A stretch of 64,000 bases of DNA from Sphingobium baderi (lineage in GTDB: Bacteria > Pseudomonadota > Alphaproteobacteria > Sphingomonadales > Sphingomonadaceae): positions 1,754,501 to 1,818,500 of the forward strand of contig NZ_CP013264.1 of assembly GCF_001456115.1 (NCBI RefSeq), read 5' to 3'. The notes below the pieces were generated by a model. It did no database searches. It had not been told where the DNA came from and saw only the letters and a list, made by a program, of their open reading frames with translations. Of the stretch, positions 1-8,876 are shown piece by piece (position 1 is the stretch's first letter; each line of letters starts with the position of its first letter). Made by a program: the position numbers and the translations under genes.

Positions 1-1205
1 TGCTGGGCGGCACGGCATTCACAATCCTATACGTGCTGGTGAGCTTTCCCGTCGGGCGGCTGGTCGAACGCCACAGGCGGGCGACCATCATGTGGATAGC
101 GATAGGCCTGTGGTCGACCGCCACCGTCGCGTGCGGCTTTGCGCGGAATTTCACCGAGCTTGCGCTGTGCAGGGCGGCCGTCGGCGTGGGCGAGGGCGCC
201 TTCATCCCGGCGGTGCTGTCGCTTCTCTCGGATTACTTCCCTCCCAACCGCAGGGCTTCGGCCTATTCGACCATCGTGCTTGGACTTCCCCTGGGCGGCA
301 TGATCGGCGCCATCGTCGGCGGTTGGGTCGCCGCGCGTCATGGCTGGCATATAGCCTTCATGGTGATCGGCGCGCCGGGGCTGCTCATGGCCTTGATCGT
401 TCGGCAAGTGGTAGTCGAACCGCCACGCGGGTCCTCAGACGGCGCGGCGCCCGCGGGCAATGTTCCAACCATAGCAGACGTCCTGAGGACGCTGGCTAGT
501 AAGCCCGCATTTCTCCACCTGACGCTCGGCGGCGGCCTTGTTCAGATCGTTTCCTATGCGATCGCACTTTTCCTCTTTCCCTATCTGACCCGGAACTTCG
601 GAGTGAATTACGCGCAGGCGGGCCTGGCCGTGGGGTTGCTGAACGGGGCTTCCCTGACGGTTGGCATATTGGGGGGCGGCCTGTTGTCCGATCATCTGGG
701 TAGCCGTGACGTGCGCTGGTACGGATGGACGCCCGCCATCGCCATGCTGATGACGTTCCCGGTTTATCTGGCGTCGCTCTTCCAGTCCTCATGGCTCATA
801 ACGACAATGCTGCTCTTTATACCGTCGGCGGTCGCGTCCGCCTTCGCCCCGACCATCGCGGCAACCATCCAAGGGCTTGTGCCACCAACGATGCGGGGGA
901 CGACCGCTGCGCTGAACGGCGCCATGAGCCATGTGATCAGCCTGGGCTTGGGATCCCTGCTGATCGGCCTCGTCAGCGACCATTTCACCCGATTGAGCTT
1001 CGCCATGGCCACGGGAGGAAGGGATTATGCCCAATGTGGGACCGGCTCCCAGCCCGCCCTGGCAACGCTTTGCCAGCAGTCGTCGGGGCAGGGGTTGCGG
1101 TGGTCGCTCATGGCGCTGTCGGCGTTCCTGCTATGGGGATCGATTCATTTCCTGATTGCTTCGCGGTCGCTGCGCCGGGATTACGGCCATGGCGCCACCC
1201 AGTGA
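1..1205 (+). CDS. MFS transporter, 5' end outside window
   Basis: This is the C-terminal part of a major facilitator superfamily carrier in the inner membrane. The frame is open from base 3, so the start lies upstream of the window. The visible protein has about ten hydrophobic segments. The stretch GRLVERHRRATIMW between the first two matches the MFS loop 2-3 signature G-x3-D/E-R-x2-R. The central loop and a second six-helix half follow, and the chain ends in a short basic tail. It sits 74 bp upstream of a P450 and belongs to the catabolic island, so a role in moving the island's substrate or an intermediate is likely but is an inference. It resembles the second MFS gene at 22328, which closes the island. 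Confidence 0.85.
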   Translation, partial: LGGTAFTILYVLVSFPVGRLVERHRRATIMWIAIGLWSTATVACGFARNFTELALCRAAVGVGEGAFIPAVLSLLSDYFPPNRRASAYSTIVLGLPLGGMIGAIVGGWVAARHGWHIAFMVIGAPGLLMALIVRQVVVEPPRGSSDGAAPAGNVPTIADVLRTLASKPAFLHLTLGGGLVQIVSYAIALFLFPYLTRNFGVNYAQAGLAVGLLNGASLTVGILGGGLLSDHLGSRDVRWYGWTPAIAMLMTFPVYLASLFQSSWLITTMLLFIPSAVASAFAPTIAATIQGLVPPTMRGTTAALNGAMSHVISLGLGSLLIGLVSDHFTRLSFAMATGGRDYAQCGTGSQPALATLCQQSSGQGLRWSLMALSAFLLWGSIHFLIASRSLRRDYGHGATQ

Positions 1206-1259
1206 CAACGGGGCTCCTTGACGCGAAGAAACAGTCGCGCTAACCACGTTTTGTAGATA

Positions 1260-1270
1260 ATCGATAATCG
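1260..1270 (+). promoter_or_regulatory. Operator-like motif ATCGATAATCG, site 1
   Basis: The 11-mer ATCGATAATCG lies 10 bp before the first P450 start and would overlap its translation start region or promoter. The same or a one-base variant occurs at 8096, 12056 and 20412 in other promoter regions of this island. A repressor site for the GntR/FCD protein at 8127 is a reasonable inference. Confidence 0.5.
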
Positions 1271-1279
1271 AGAGTGTGT

Positions 1280-2518
1280 ATGGCGAGCTTGGCCGAGATT
1301 GAGGGGTTCATTGCACCCGAGGCTTTTTTCGAGCTGGATCTGGGTGACGAGGATTTCCGCCAGAATGCGGTAGATCGCTACGCGTCTCTATGGGCCACCC
1401 GGCAGCCTTTCTATGCCCGGCGCCTCGGCATACCTGCCGTCGTATGCAGCCGTGCCAGGGATGTTCGGGAAGTCATGCTGAACCCCTCCCGGTTCGTCAT
1501 GAAGGCGCCGAAGCTGCCCGGATATGAGTCCTTCGACATCTTTGGCGGACTGGAAAGCGTGCTCCAGATGGACGGCGACCGCCACGGGCGGGTGCGGCGT
1601 CTCATGAACCCTGCATTTTCGCCCGCATCGCTGCCCGCGATCCGCCCGGCGGTCGAACGCATCGTCAAGGAGCGGCTGGACGCCATAGAGGCAACCGGAC
1701 CGCACTTCGATGCGATGCAGGACTTATGCGATCACCTGATTGTCCGCTCGCTGCTCGATGCCACCTTCCAACTCAATCCCACGCAGCAGGCGGCGTTTGA
1801 GCGTGTGCATCGCGCGATCTTCGCGATGAACTTCCGTCCCGGCCAGGCACGGCCGCAAGAGTATACCGAAGCGATCGAGGGCGCGCGCGCCGTGATCGCC
1901 GATCTTATCGAGGACCGCCGGCACAATCCGCGCGACGATTTCATCAGCAAACTCATCAGTGCGCGGGACGAGGGCAGTAAGCTCGACGATGCCGAACTAT
2001 ACGGCCAGATCAACACGATCTGCGGCGCCGCGCTGGGATCGACCGCCACCAGCCTGGCGGCCGCGCTCTACCTCTTGGGCCGCAATCCCGACCAGTTCGA
2101 CATGCTGAAGCAAGATCATTCGCTCATCGATGACGCATTGGAAGAATGCCTTCGCATGCATTGCCCGGGCTTCTTCTTTTTCCCACGCTTTGCCGCCTGC
2201 GACACCGAGATCGGCGGCACGCCGGTGTTGGAGAACATGCTGATACTCGCCTCGCCGCAGGCGGCCAACTTCGATCCGGAGGAATATGAACAGCCCGGGA
2301 AGCTGGACATCCGCCGTAAGCCCAAGCCGCTGACTTTCGGCGCGGGAAGCCATCACTGCATCGGCGTCCTGCTGGCGAAGATGACCATGCGCATCGGCAT
2401 GCGCGCGATATTGGAGCGGTTCCCGGGCATTCGACTGGCAGATCCCGCATTCAGGCCGACCTACGGAGGCAATGTCGGGACATTGACCATCGCATCCCTG
2501 CCGATGTGGCTTTCATAG
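1280..2518 (+). CDS. Cytochrome P450 (first of a paralogous pair)
   Basis: This is a soluble bacterial class I cytochrome P450 of 412 residues, which would hydroxylate an organic substrate using electrons from a ferredoxin. The heme loop is FGAGSHHCIG, with the thiolate Cys near residue 360, and the K-helix ExxR is present as ECLR. The I-helix reads CGAALGSTATS and lacks the usual acid of the AGxDT motif. It is strongly similar to the P450 at 12128: both share GGLESVLQMDGDRH and LMNPAFSP. A GTG at 1274 is possible; ATG 1280 was preferred, with weak GAGAG upstream. It leads a same-strand run of P450, TonB receptor, NTF2-like and SDR genes. The ferredoxin at 16622 is a plausible electron donor. 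Confidence 0.9.
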   Translation: MASLAEIEGFIAPEAFFELDLGDEDFRQNAVDRYASLWATRQPFYARRLGIPAVVCSRARDVREVMLNPSRFVMKAPKLPGYESFDIFGGLESVLQMDGDRHGRVRRLMNPAFSPASLPAIRPAVERIVKERLDAIEATGPHFDAMQDLCDHLIVRSLLDATFQLNPTQQAAFERVHRAIFAMNFRPGQARPQEYTEAIEGARAVIADLIEDRRHNPRDDFISKLISARDEGSKLDDAELYGQINTICGAALGSTATSLAAALYLLGRNPDQFDMLKQDHSLIDDALEECLRMHCPGFFFFPRFAACDTEIGGTPVLENMLILASPQAANFDPEEYEQPGKLDIRRKPKPLTFGAGSHHCIGVLLAKMTMRIGMRAILERFPGIRLADPAFRPTYGGNVGTLTIASLPMWLS

Positions 2519-2594
2519 GCAGCGAGCAGGCTTCGGCATCAACGACAATAACCGGCTGCTAACGCCGGATTTTAGGGAAGGGGAGTATAGTTAC

Positions 2595-4895
2595 ATGAAC
2601 CAGGGATATCGTTTCAAACGCTCGGGGCTCCGGTTTGCCCTGTTGGCAAATGTCGGATTGATCGCGTTCGCGCAGCCCGTCCAGGCGCAGGTTGAAACGG
2701 CGGCGCAGTCCACTGATTCGGGCGGCCTGCAGGACATCGTTGTCACCGCCCGGAGGACCGAGGAATCGGCGCAACGCACGCCCATCGCCATCACGGCTCT
2801 CTCGTCCACCGATCTGGAACGGCGCCAGATCACAGATCTGAAGGGCGTGCAATATTCTGCCCCCAACATCAACATCGCCACCTATCCGGGGGACCCGTCC
2901 TCGATCACAATCCAGATGCGCGGCCAGGTCCAAACCGACCTTGTAGCGACGAGCGACCCCGCGATCGGCGTTTATCTCGACGGCGTCTATCTGGGGCGCG
3001 GCAACGGCAGCTCGCTGACCACCCTCGACCTTGAGCGGATCGAAGTGCTGCGCGGGCCACAGGGCACGCTGTTCGGACGGAATACCACCGGCGGCGCTCT
3101 CAACATCGTGTCGAAGGATCCCTCGGACAAGCTCGAAGGCTTCATGTCCGGCAGCGTCGGAAAATTCGACAGCTTCGATCTCAGCGGTGCGCTCACCATC
3201 CCCATCAATGACAAGCTGGCAGTGCGCGGCGCCTTCCAGCATTCGCAGAGCGGGGGGTATTTCAAGGACACCTACAACGGCCAGAACCTGCTCGATAACA
3301 ATGTCGATGTCGCTCGGCTGAAGCTCAAATGGCAGCCGACGGATGCCTTCACCGTGCTGCTGGCCGGGGACTATAGCGACATCACCGGCAATGGCGCCGC
3401 CTTCAAGCTGATCTCCGTGACACCCGGGGCGGCGCTCAACCTGCTGCCGGCGGCGCAGCCCGGTGTCGATGGGGGACGTGCCGTGTCCTCCTATATCGGC
3501 GGTGACCCCTATGCGAACCAGAGCCAACTCGACAACGCCTATCATGCGCGGTTGTGGGGAACGTCGTTGACGATGACCCTCGACCTGGGCGACGCCCAGC
3601 TCAAGTCGATCACCGCCTATCGCGAGTTGAAGCGCACCGCCGCGTTCGACTATGACGGCACGCCTTATGTGATCGCGGAGGCGAACAGCGTCGACCTGAG
3701 GCAGCATCAGTTCTCGCAGGAACTCCAGTTGAACGGATCGGCGTTCGATCATCGGCTCACTTATACCGGTGGTTTGTTCTACTTTGCCGAGCATGCGCGG
3801 GACATCACCCGCAACGACTATCTCATCGGCCTGGCGCCGCCGCCCTTCACGCGCGCGATCACCGATGGGGAGGTCGAGAACGACTCATATGCAGCCTACG
3901 CTCAGGCCACCTATGAAGTGCTCGCCAACACACGGATCACCGCGGGGCTTCGCTACACGCGTGACACCCGTGAGCTCATCAGTCGCAATCGGGGCTTCAG
4001 GAGCGCCACCTTCGGCGGGCCGGTCACGTCGGAGGTCTGCAGCCTGGTAGCCGTCGTGCGCGATAATCCTGCGGTCTGCCAGGCCACCTTGAACGCGGAC
4101 TTCGGCTACTGGTCTTATACGCTGGGCGTCGACCACCAGTTGACCGACAATGTGCTCATCTATGCCCGGACGGGACGGTCCTATAAGGCGGGCGGGTTCA
4201 ACATCCGTTCGACCACGGTGCCCGATTCCTTCGCGCCCTTCGCCCCGGAGAAGCTAACCGACTATGAAGTGGGCGTAAAGGCCGACCTTTTCGACCATCA
4301 TCTCCGCAATAACCTGGCAGTCTTCTATTCGGACTATCGCAACATGCAGCGCACGTTGCAGGTCGCGACGCCCGCCGGGCCCAATCCCTCCGCCAACTTC
4401 ACGACGAACGCCAAGAAGGCACATATCTTCGGCATCGAGAACGAACTGACCGGCCAGATCGGCGGCCTGCGCGTGACGGTGTCGGGCGGTTATCTCAAGC
4501 CGGTCTATGACGACTATCGCGATACCGCAGCGCCGTTCACGGACCGCAGCGGCGAACCCTTCATTGAGGTGTCCAAGTACAATGTCAGCGTGAGCGGACA
4601 GTACGAACTCGCGACCGGCTTTGGCAAGGTGCGGATCGGCGGCGATTATTCCTATCGCACAAAATTCTACTTCGCGCCGCAGGACACGATATTCCAGAAG
4701 GGCTATGGCCTTGCAAATGCTCAGGTCGCCGTGGACCTGAACGCGATCCCTGGGCTGGAGGTGAGCGCCTATGTCCGCAACCTTACGGACAAATATTACA
4801 ACATATACATGCTTCAGCTTCCGGCGCTCGGCTTCGCATCGGTCACTCCGGGCGAACCGCGCACCTATGGAGCGAAGGCGACGTTCCGGTTCTAG
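2595..4895 (+). CDS. TonB-dependent outer-membrane receptor
   Basis: This is an outer-membrane active-transport receptor of 766 residues. It has a cleavable signal peptide ending near VQAQ, then LQDIVVTARR, the usual start of the plug domain in sphingomonad receptors. The plug includes RGPQGTLFGRNTTGGALN, and a long beta-barrel ends in phenylalanine (FRF), as outer-membrane proteins do. A good Shine-Dalgarno (GGAAGGGGAG) precedes the ATG. It follows the P450 by 76 bp and precedes an NTF2-like gene by 14 bp, so it most likely imports the hydrophobic substrate that the cluster degrades. Receptors of this subgroup are often annotated as siderophore receptors, but the context argues against iron. 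Confidence 0.93.
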   Translation: MNQGYRFKRSGLRFALLANVGLIAFAQPVQAQVETAAQSTDSGGLQDIVVTARRTEESAQRTPIAITALSSTDLERRQITDLKGVQYSAPNINIATYPGDPSSITIQMRGQVQTDLVATSDPAIGVYLDGVYLGRGNGSSLTTLDLERIEVLRGPQGTLFGRNTTGGALNIVSKDPSDKLEGFMSGSVGKFDSFDLSGALTIPINDKLAVRGAFQHSQSGGYFKDTYNGQNLLDNNVDVARLKLKWQPTDAFTVLLAGDYSDITGNGAAFKLISVTPGAALNLLPAAQPGVDGGRAVSSYIGGDPYANQSQLDNAYHARLWGTSLTMTLDLGDAQLKSITAYRELKRTAAFDYDGTPYVIAEANSVDLRQHQFSQELQLNGSAFDHRLTYTGGLFYFAEHARDITRNDYLIGLAPPPFTRAITDGEVENDSYAAYAQATYEVLANTRITAGLRYTRDTRELISRNRGFRSATFGGPVTSEVCSLVAVVRDNPAVCQATLNADFGYWSYTLGVDHQLTDNVLIYARTGRSYKAGGFNIRSTTVPDSFAPFAPEKLTDYEVGVKADLFDHHLRNNLAVFYSDYRNMQRTLQVATPAGPNPSANFTTNAKKAHIFGIENELTGQIGGLRVTVSGGYLKPVYDDYRDTAAPFTDRSGEPFIEVSKYNVSVSGQYELATGFGKVRIGGDYSYRTKFYFAPQDTIFQKGYGLANAQVAVDLNAIPGLEVSAYVRNLTDKYYNIYMLQLPALGFASVTPGEPRTYGAKATFRF

Positions 4896-4909
4896 AAGGA
4901 GCGATACAG

Positions 4910-5272
4910 ATGAATGACGCGGACGCGATCCGCAATCTGGTGGCGTCCTACAGCCTGGAGGCCGATGCGCGAAATGTCGCCGCCTGGGCGGCACTGTTCG
5001 CGGACGACGGCGCTCTGATCCTGAACGGCACCGTTCAGGGCCAGGGGCCGGCGGACCTTCATGACTGGTTCGCCGGCCGCTCCATGCCGGCGGGCTATCA
5101 CATGGTGGCCAACCTGCGTTTGGACATCCAGTCCGACGAGGCGACGGGCGTTGCCAATTTCATCTCCGTAGGCGTCGACAACAAGGTCGGCGCGCGCGGG
5201 ATGTATCGGGCGGTTTTCGTGAAGCGCGGGAACGACTGGAAGATCGCCGAGTGGCGCATCGAAGTCGCCTGA
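4910..5272 (+). CDS. NTF2/SnoaL-like protein
   Basis: This small protein of 120 residues has the cone-shaped alpha+beta NTF2 fold. The N-terminal helix reads DADAIRNLVASYSLEADARN and is followed by AWAALFADDGAL, the typical SnoaL_4 pattern. The C-terminal strands end in the YRAVFVKRGNDWKIAEWRIE motif. Members act as ketosteroid-isomerase-like isomerases, dehydratases or small-subunit partners of oxygenases; which applies here is unknown. AAGGAG stands 9 bp before the ATG. It is one of four NTF2-like genes in the island, and lies between a TonB receptor and an SDR on the same strand. Confidence 0.85.
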   Translation: MNDADAIRNLVASYSLEADARNVAAWAALFADDGALILNGTVQGQGPADLHDWFAGRSMPAGYHMVANLRLDIQSDEATGVANFISVGVDNKVGARGMYRAVFVKRGNDWKIAEWRIEVA

Positions 5273-5296
5273 TCATCTATTTCGGGAGTTGAAGAC

Positions 5297-6073
5297 ATGA
5301 CGGATCGTTTCGAAGGCAAGGTGGCGCTCGTCACGGCGGCGGCGGCGGGAATAGGCGCCGCCACGGCACGGGCATTTGCCGAAGGCGGCGCCCGCGTGAT
5401 GCTGTCCGATATCGACGTGCAGGGCGGGGAGGCAATGGCCGAAAGTCTGCGGGCTTCCGGCGCTCAGGCCGATTTCACGCCCGCCGATGCCACGTCCGAA
5501 GAGGAGGTGGCGTGGTTGGTTGCAAGGACGGTCGAGATGTTTGGCGGCCTTCATCTCGCGGCAAATGTCGTGGGGGATTCCGTTGGTGACGCGAACGGTC
5601 CGGACATGCATCTGAAGAGCGTGGAAGGGTGGGATGCGACCTTCGCGATCAGCATCCGCAGTGCCTTCATCTCGATGAAGCATGAGATCGCCCATATGAT
5701 CGGGCATGGCGGGGGAGCGATCGCCAATGTGAGCTCGCTGGCAGGCATGGTGTATGTGCCGGAGTCGGGCGCTGCCTATTCATCGGCAAAGGCGGGCATC
5801 ATCCAGTTGACGCGCTTCGCGGCCGTCACCTACGCTGACCGCGGCGTGCGCGTGAACTGCATCGCTCCAGGGGTCACGCCCACGCGGGCCTATTACAAGC
5901 GGGGACCGGAAGCGGCAGCGCAGCAGATCGCCCGGATGGTGGACCGCCAGGCGATCAAGAGGGCCATCGAGACGAGTGAGCAGGCGGCGGCGATCGCCTG
6001 GCTATGTTCGGATGACGCAGCCATGATCACGGGGCACAACTTGCCCGTCGACGGGGGCTGGTCGGCGCGATAG
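5297..6073 (+). CDS. SDR family oxidoreductase
   Basis: This is a classical short-chain dehydrogenase/reductase of 258 residues. The nucleotide-binding motif is TAAAAGIG, so the first Gly of TGxxxGxG is replaced by Ala. An acidic SDID follows strand beta2 and suggests NAD(H). The catalytic Ser is in VSSLAG and the YxxxK motif is YSSAK. The NAG motif of the family is replaced by NVV. The C-terminus ends in the usual GHNLPVDGGW. It is the last gene of the first plus-strand unit and probably oxidises the alcohol made by the P450 or reduces a ketone; the substrate is unknown. Confidence 0.88.
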   Translation: MTDRFEGKVALVTAAAAGIGAATARAFAEGGARVMLSDIDVQGGEAMAESLRASGAQADFTPADATSEEEVAWLVARTVEMFGGLHLAANVVGDSVGDANGPDMHLKSVEGWDATFAISIRSAFISMKHEIAHMIGHGGGAIANVSSLAGMVYVPESGAAYSSAKAGIIQLTRFAAVTYADRGVRVNCIAPGVTPTRAYYKRGPEAAAQQIARMVDRQAIKRAIETSEQAAAIAWLCSDDAAMITGHNLPVDGGWSAR

Positions 6074-6097
6074 CCGCGCGACCACACCCCGCTCGGT

Positions 6098-7120
6098 TCA
6101 ATCCAGGCGCTTGATCTTCAGGACCGACGCGACATCCGCTCCCTCGCGATAGTCGTTCCGGTAGGACATGTCTCCAGCCTCCTGCCGTGCGACCAGTTCA
6201 CCGTGCAGCTTGCGGTAATGCAGGCCGGCGGCATCGAAGCGTGTGCTGCAATCGCGCCGGGGGGGACGGTTATAGTAGCGTGGGTTCTGCGGATTGAGCA
6301 CGAACTCATCCTGGCCGGCAATGATCGGCGCGGTCGCCGGCCAGGCATGCCGAAATTGCATATTGTCGGTCTGCTCGATCCCGAACGCGAAGTTCGCGCG
6401 GGTCAGCGTCCGCGATTCCGGTGTGTTCGATTGCATTAGCGGAATCGACGGGGCCGTCGAATAATGGGAGTGCAGGAAGCATACACCGCTGCGGATGAAG
6501 ATGTGCGTGAACACCGTCTGATCCTGAAGCTTTTCCTCCACGCCGAGCACCTCCCGCTGAAAGCGTGACGTCAGCCGACCCTTGACGGTACGGATCATCG
6601 TCACCGTTTCCGATGTCGATTGGAAGGTGATCGCATCCTCCTCCGCATGTTCTGCGGCACCCGTCATGCTGCCATGCACGAAATCGATGTGGGTGAGATC
6701 CAGGATATTCTCCAGCACCAACTCATAGGTGCAATGGAAGAAGTTCACGCCCCGCGCATGGGCAGGTTGCGATCGGTTGCGCCATAGGAAGGGAATTTCG
6801 GGGATGAGCGTCGGGTCGGCGTTGTGGCTATCGCCGTACCAGACCCAGACATGCCCGTAGAGCTCGTGGACCGCATGCACCGTCACCGGGCCTGCAGTAG
6901 GATCGGACGGATGCCGGCTTTCGGCGTGCCAGCCATCGTCGCCCAGCCAGATATAATAAGGCGTCGAATGAACCATCCGCATGATCGGCCCACGCCGGGC
7001 GTCCGGCACATGCGCGACCGGGAACCAAGCGTCTCGGAGAATGAAATCGCCCGGCCGCCAATCCGCCGAGGGCGAAGTGATGGCCTGGGTGCGGGCGGCC
7101 GCCTGTTCCAGAACATTCAT
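6098..7120 (-). CDS. Rieske-oxygenase catalytic subunit lacking the Rieske cluster ligands
   Basis: This 340-residue protein aligns with Rieske non-heme iron oxygenases in the catalytic half. The motif ENILDLTHIDFVHG supplies His144 and His149, and AGQDEFVLN supplies Asp271, giving a complete 2-His-1-carboxylate iron triad. The N-terminal domain keeps the strand pattern (DAWFPVAHV, HELYGHVWVWYGD) but has no CxH or CxxH; the region between is shortened and cysteine-free. The start was set at ATG 7120, with AAGGAGAATTC upstream. That ATG overlaps the stop of the next gene upstream (ATGA at 7117-7120), so the two are translationally coupled. The upstream gene carries the missing Rieske motif. 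This is inferred to be one half of a split oxygenase and would need electrons from its partner. Confidence 0.88.
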   Translation of the reverse strand: MNVLEQAAARTQAITSPSADWRPGDFILRDAWFPVAHVPDARRGPIMRMVHSTPYYIWLGDDGWHAESRHPSDPTAGPVTVHAVHELYGHVWVWYGDSHNADPTLIPEIPFLWRNRSQPAHARGVNFFHCTYELVLENILDLTHIDFVHGSMTGAAEHAEEDAITFQSTSETVTMIRTVKGRLTSRFQREVLGVEEKLQDQTVFTHIFIRSGVCFLHSHYSTAPSIPLMQSNTPESRTLTRANFAFGIEQTDNMQFRHAWPATAPIIAGQDEFVLNPQNPRYYNRPPRRDCSTRFDAAGLHYRKLHGELVARQEAGDMSYRNDYREGADVASVLKIKRLD

Positions 7121-8019
7121 GCGAATTCTCCTTCTCCGGTGGGTGCGAACGACGCGCTGCACAGCCTTGAACAATAATCCTTGGCCTTCATGACCGCATG
7201 AGGATCGATCCTGTCCCTGGCCGTGATCCGAAGCAATCCGCGCTGCGTCGCCGTCCCCGTACCGCGCCACTTCACCGCAGTCAGTGCCCGCTCGACCGGG
7301 CGGGCGATAAGCATCGTTTCGGACAGCAGCTTACGCGAATTGTCCAGAAGCTGCAGCTTTGATTGACGACCATCCCGACGGACATTGAGGACGAGGGAAT
7401 AGGGGAAATCGGAAATGACCCGACCGGATCGCGCGGTGGCGCGCGATGCCACGCCATATTCGACACATATGCTTTTGGCGTCCAGGATCGGATCGCCGAA
7501 GCGATGATCGTCCCGCGAGGCAAGGCCATTGATGTCGAGAATCGCGCCGGGCGCATCGAGAAGGAGGTCGATAAACTCGCGGAACGGATAGGCGATCAGG
7601 CGTTCGCCGAACCACTCCGCCGCCATCGGGGACATGGCGAGCGAGAGCGGTGGCGCCGTAGGCTCCAGGCCGCCCGTCCACAGCTGAAGGAAGCCGTCCT
7701 GTTCATGAACGGCATAGCCTGTCACCCGATAGCTGCGCGGGACCTTCTCGTCCGCCGACAGGTTCGGAATGACCTTGCACGCACCGCTGCCGTCATAGCG
7801 CCAGCCATGATAGGGGCATTCAATCAAACCCGTATTGGTGATGCATCCGAGCGAAAGCGGTGCCCGGCGATGCGCGCAGGCATCCTCCAACGCTCTCGGG
7901 ACCCCGTGGGCATCACGGAACAGCACATATTCCACGCCATCGCAGTGCACGCCAACGGGTTTGTCCGCCGGCAGAGATTCAGACAATCCGATGACCTGCC
8001 ACTGATTCTCTTTCGACAT
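7117..8019 (-). CDS. Rieske [2Fe-2S] protein with degenerate oxygenase domain
   Basis: This 300-residue protein has an intact Rieske motif: Cys48-x-His50, then 17 residues, then Cys68-x2-His71 in ECPYHGW. The C-terminal part still resembles an oxygenase catalytic domain, but the iron-binding helix reads REFIDLLLDAPG (residues about 147-158) with neither of the two histidines, and no Asp ligand motif follows. The start at ATG 8019 has AGGAGA 11 bp upstream; an ATG at 8058 has no ribosome site. The stop overlaps the start of the catalytic-only partner. It is inferred to be the electron-transfer half of a two-chain Rieske oxygenase. The gene diverges from the GntR regulator, with a motif site between them. 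Confidence 0.88.
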   Translation of the reverse strand: MSKENQWQVIGLSESLPADKPVGVHCDGVEYVLFRDAHGVPRALEDACAHRRAPLSLGCITNTGLIECPYHGWRYDGSGACKVIPNLSADEKVPRSYRVTGYAVHEQDGFLQLWTGGLEPTAPPLSLAMSPMAAEWFGERLIAYPFREFIDLLLDAPGAILDINGLASRDDHRFGDPILDAKSICVEYGVASRATARSGRVISDFPYSLVLNVRRDGRQSKLQLLDNSRKLLSETMLIARPVERALTAVKWRGTGTATQRGLLRITARDRIDPHAVMKAKDYCSRLCSASFAPTGEGEFA

Positions 8020-8095
8020 CCCTATCGAATTCTCCTGATATTGCCTGTTTTCCAGCATAAAATTGGCTTTGCCAGCACGCCAAGCGTATTGTCAA

Positions 8096-8106
8096 CGATT
8101 ATCGAT
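8096..8106 (-). promoter_or_regulatory. Operator-like motif ATCGATAATCG, site 2
   Basis: Read on the minus strand, this is the same 11-mer as at 1260. It lies in the divergent gap between the Rieske pair and the GntR gene, where an autoregulating repressor would be expected to bind. Confidence 0.5.
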
Positions 8107-8126
8107 ATTTTGGTCTGGACTGATGC

Positions 8127-8876
8127 GTGCACACCTCTATAAGCGTAGCCATGAAGCCTGCGAGAAGCATAACAGAGCAGATTTACCGGCAGCTGAAGCT
8201 GGAGTTGCTACAATGTCGACTCAAGCCCGGAGAGCGTCTGCGGACGAACGAACTGAGTGCGCGGTTCGGCGTCAGTCTTTCGGGTATTCGGGAGGCGCTG
8301 TCGCGGCTGAGTGCGGACGGACTGGTCGAGACCGATCCGCAGCGCGGCTTCCGTGCTGCGCCGCTGTCACGGCAGGATCTGCTTGCCCTCACCGAGGCGG
8401 CGATTGCCATCGACAGCATATGCATTCGCCAGTCGCTAAAACAGGGAAACAAAAGCTGGGAGCAGCGACTCATCAAGGCGCGTGACAAAGTTCTCTCCAG
8501 CGTCGTGATGTCGGATGCCGGCGGCCGGCTCAACATGCAGTTCATGGCGGACCATCATGACTTTCATCAGGCGCTCGTAGCAGCGTGCGACAATCGCTGG
8601 TTGCTCAAGATGCGCGATACCTGCAATCTGCAGGCGGAGCGCTATCGCCAGCTCTGCGTGCCGCGAAGCCCTTCGCTCGACCAGATTAACGCCGGTTATA
8701 GGGAAATCACCGAAGCGGCGATCGCGCGGGACGGCGATCGCGCTTCCGAGCTCATGGCCGTTCAGTTCGAACGCAACGCGCAGCGTTTTCTGGATGCGCT
8801 GGAAGATATGGACAGCCTCGTCTTCTGGAGCGATCACGACGAACGGGGTGCGGACGAGACCGTAAACGCTTTTTAG
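8127..8876 (+). CDS. GntR family regulator with FCD domain
   Basis: This transcription factor of about 249 residues has an N-terminal winged helix (TEQIYRQLKLELLQCRLKPGERL, then LSARFGVSLSGIREALSRL) and a C-terminal all-helical FCD effector domain with DHHDFHQAL. FadR-type regulators of this class are usually repressors released by a pathway intermediate. The GTG at 8127 and an ATG at 8151 are both possible starts, and neither has a strong ribosome site. It is divergent from the Rieske pair and convergent with the dehydrogenase at 8873, overlapping it by 4 bp. It is the only regulator inside the island, so it is the best candidate for binding the ATCGAYAATCG motif; that link is inference. Confidence 0.9.
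   Translation: MHTSISVAMKPARSITEQIYRQLKLELLQCRLKPGERLRTNELSARFGVSLSGIREALSRLSADGLVETDPQRGFRAAPLSRQDLLALTEAAIAIDSICIRQSLKQGNKSWEQRLIKARDKVLSSVVMSDAGGRLNMQFMADHHDFHQALVAACDNRWLLKMRDTCNLQAERYRQLCVPRSPSLDQINAGYREITEAAIARDGDRASELMAVQFERNAQRFLDALEDMDSLVFWSDHDERGADETVNAF

Noticed and set aside
2559..3794. Long minus-strand frame opposite the first TonB receptor
   Set aside because: It mirrors the codon pattern of the receptor, has an Arg/Gly-rich composition, no domain and no ribosome site.
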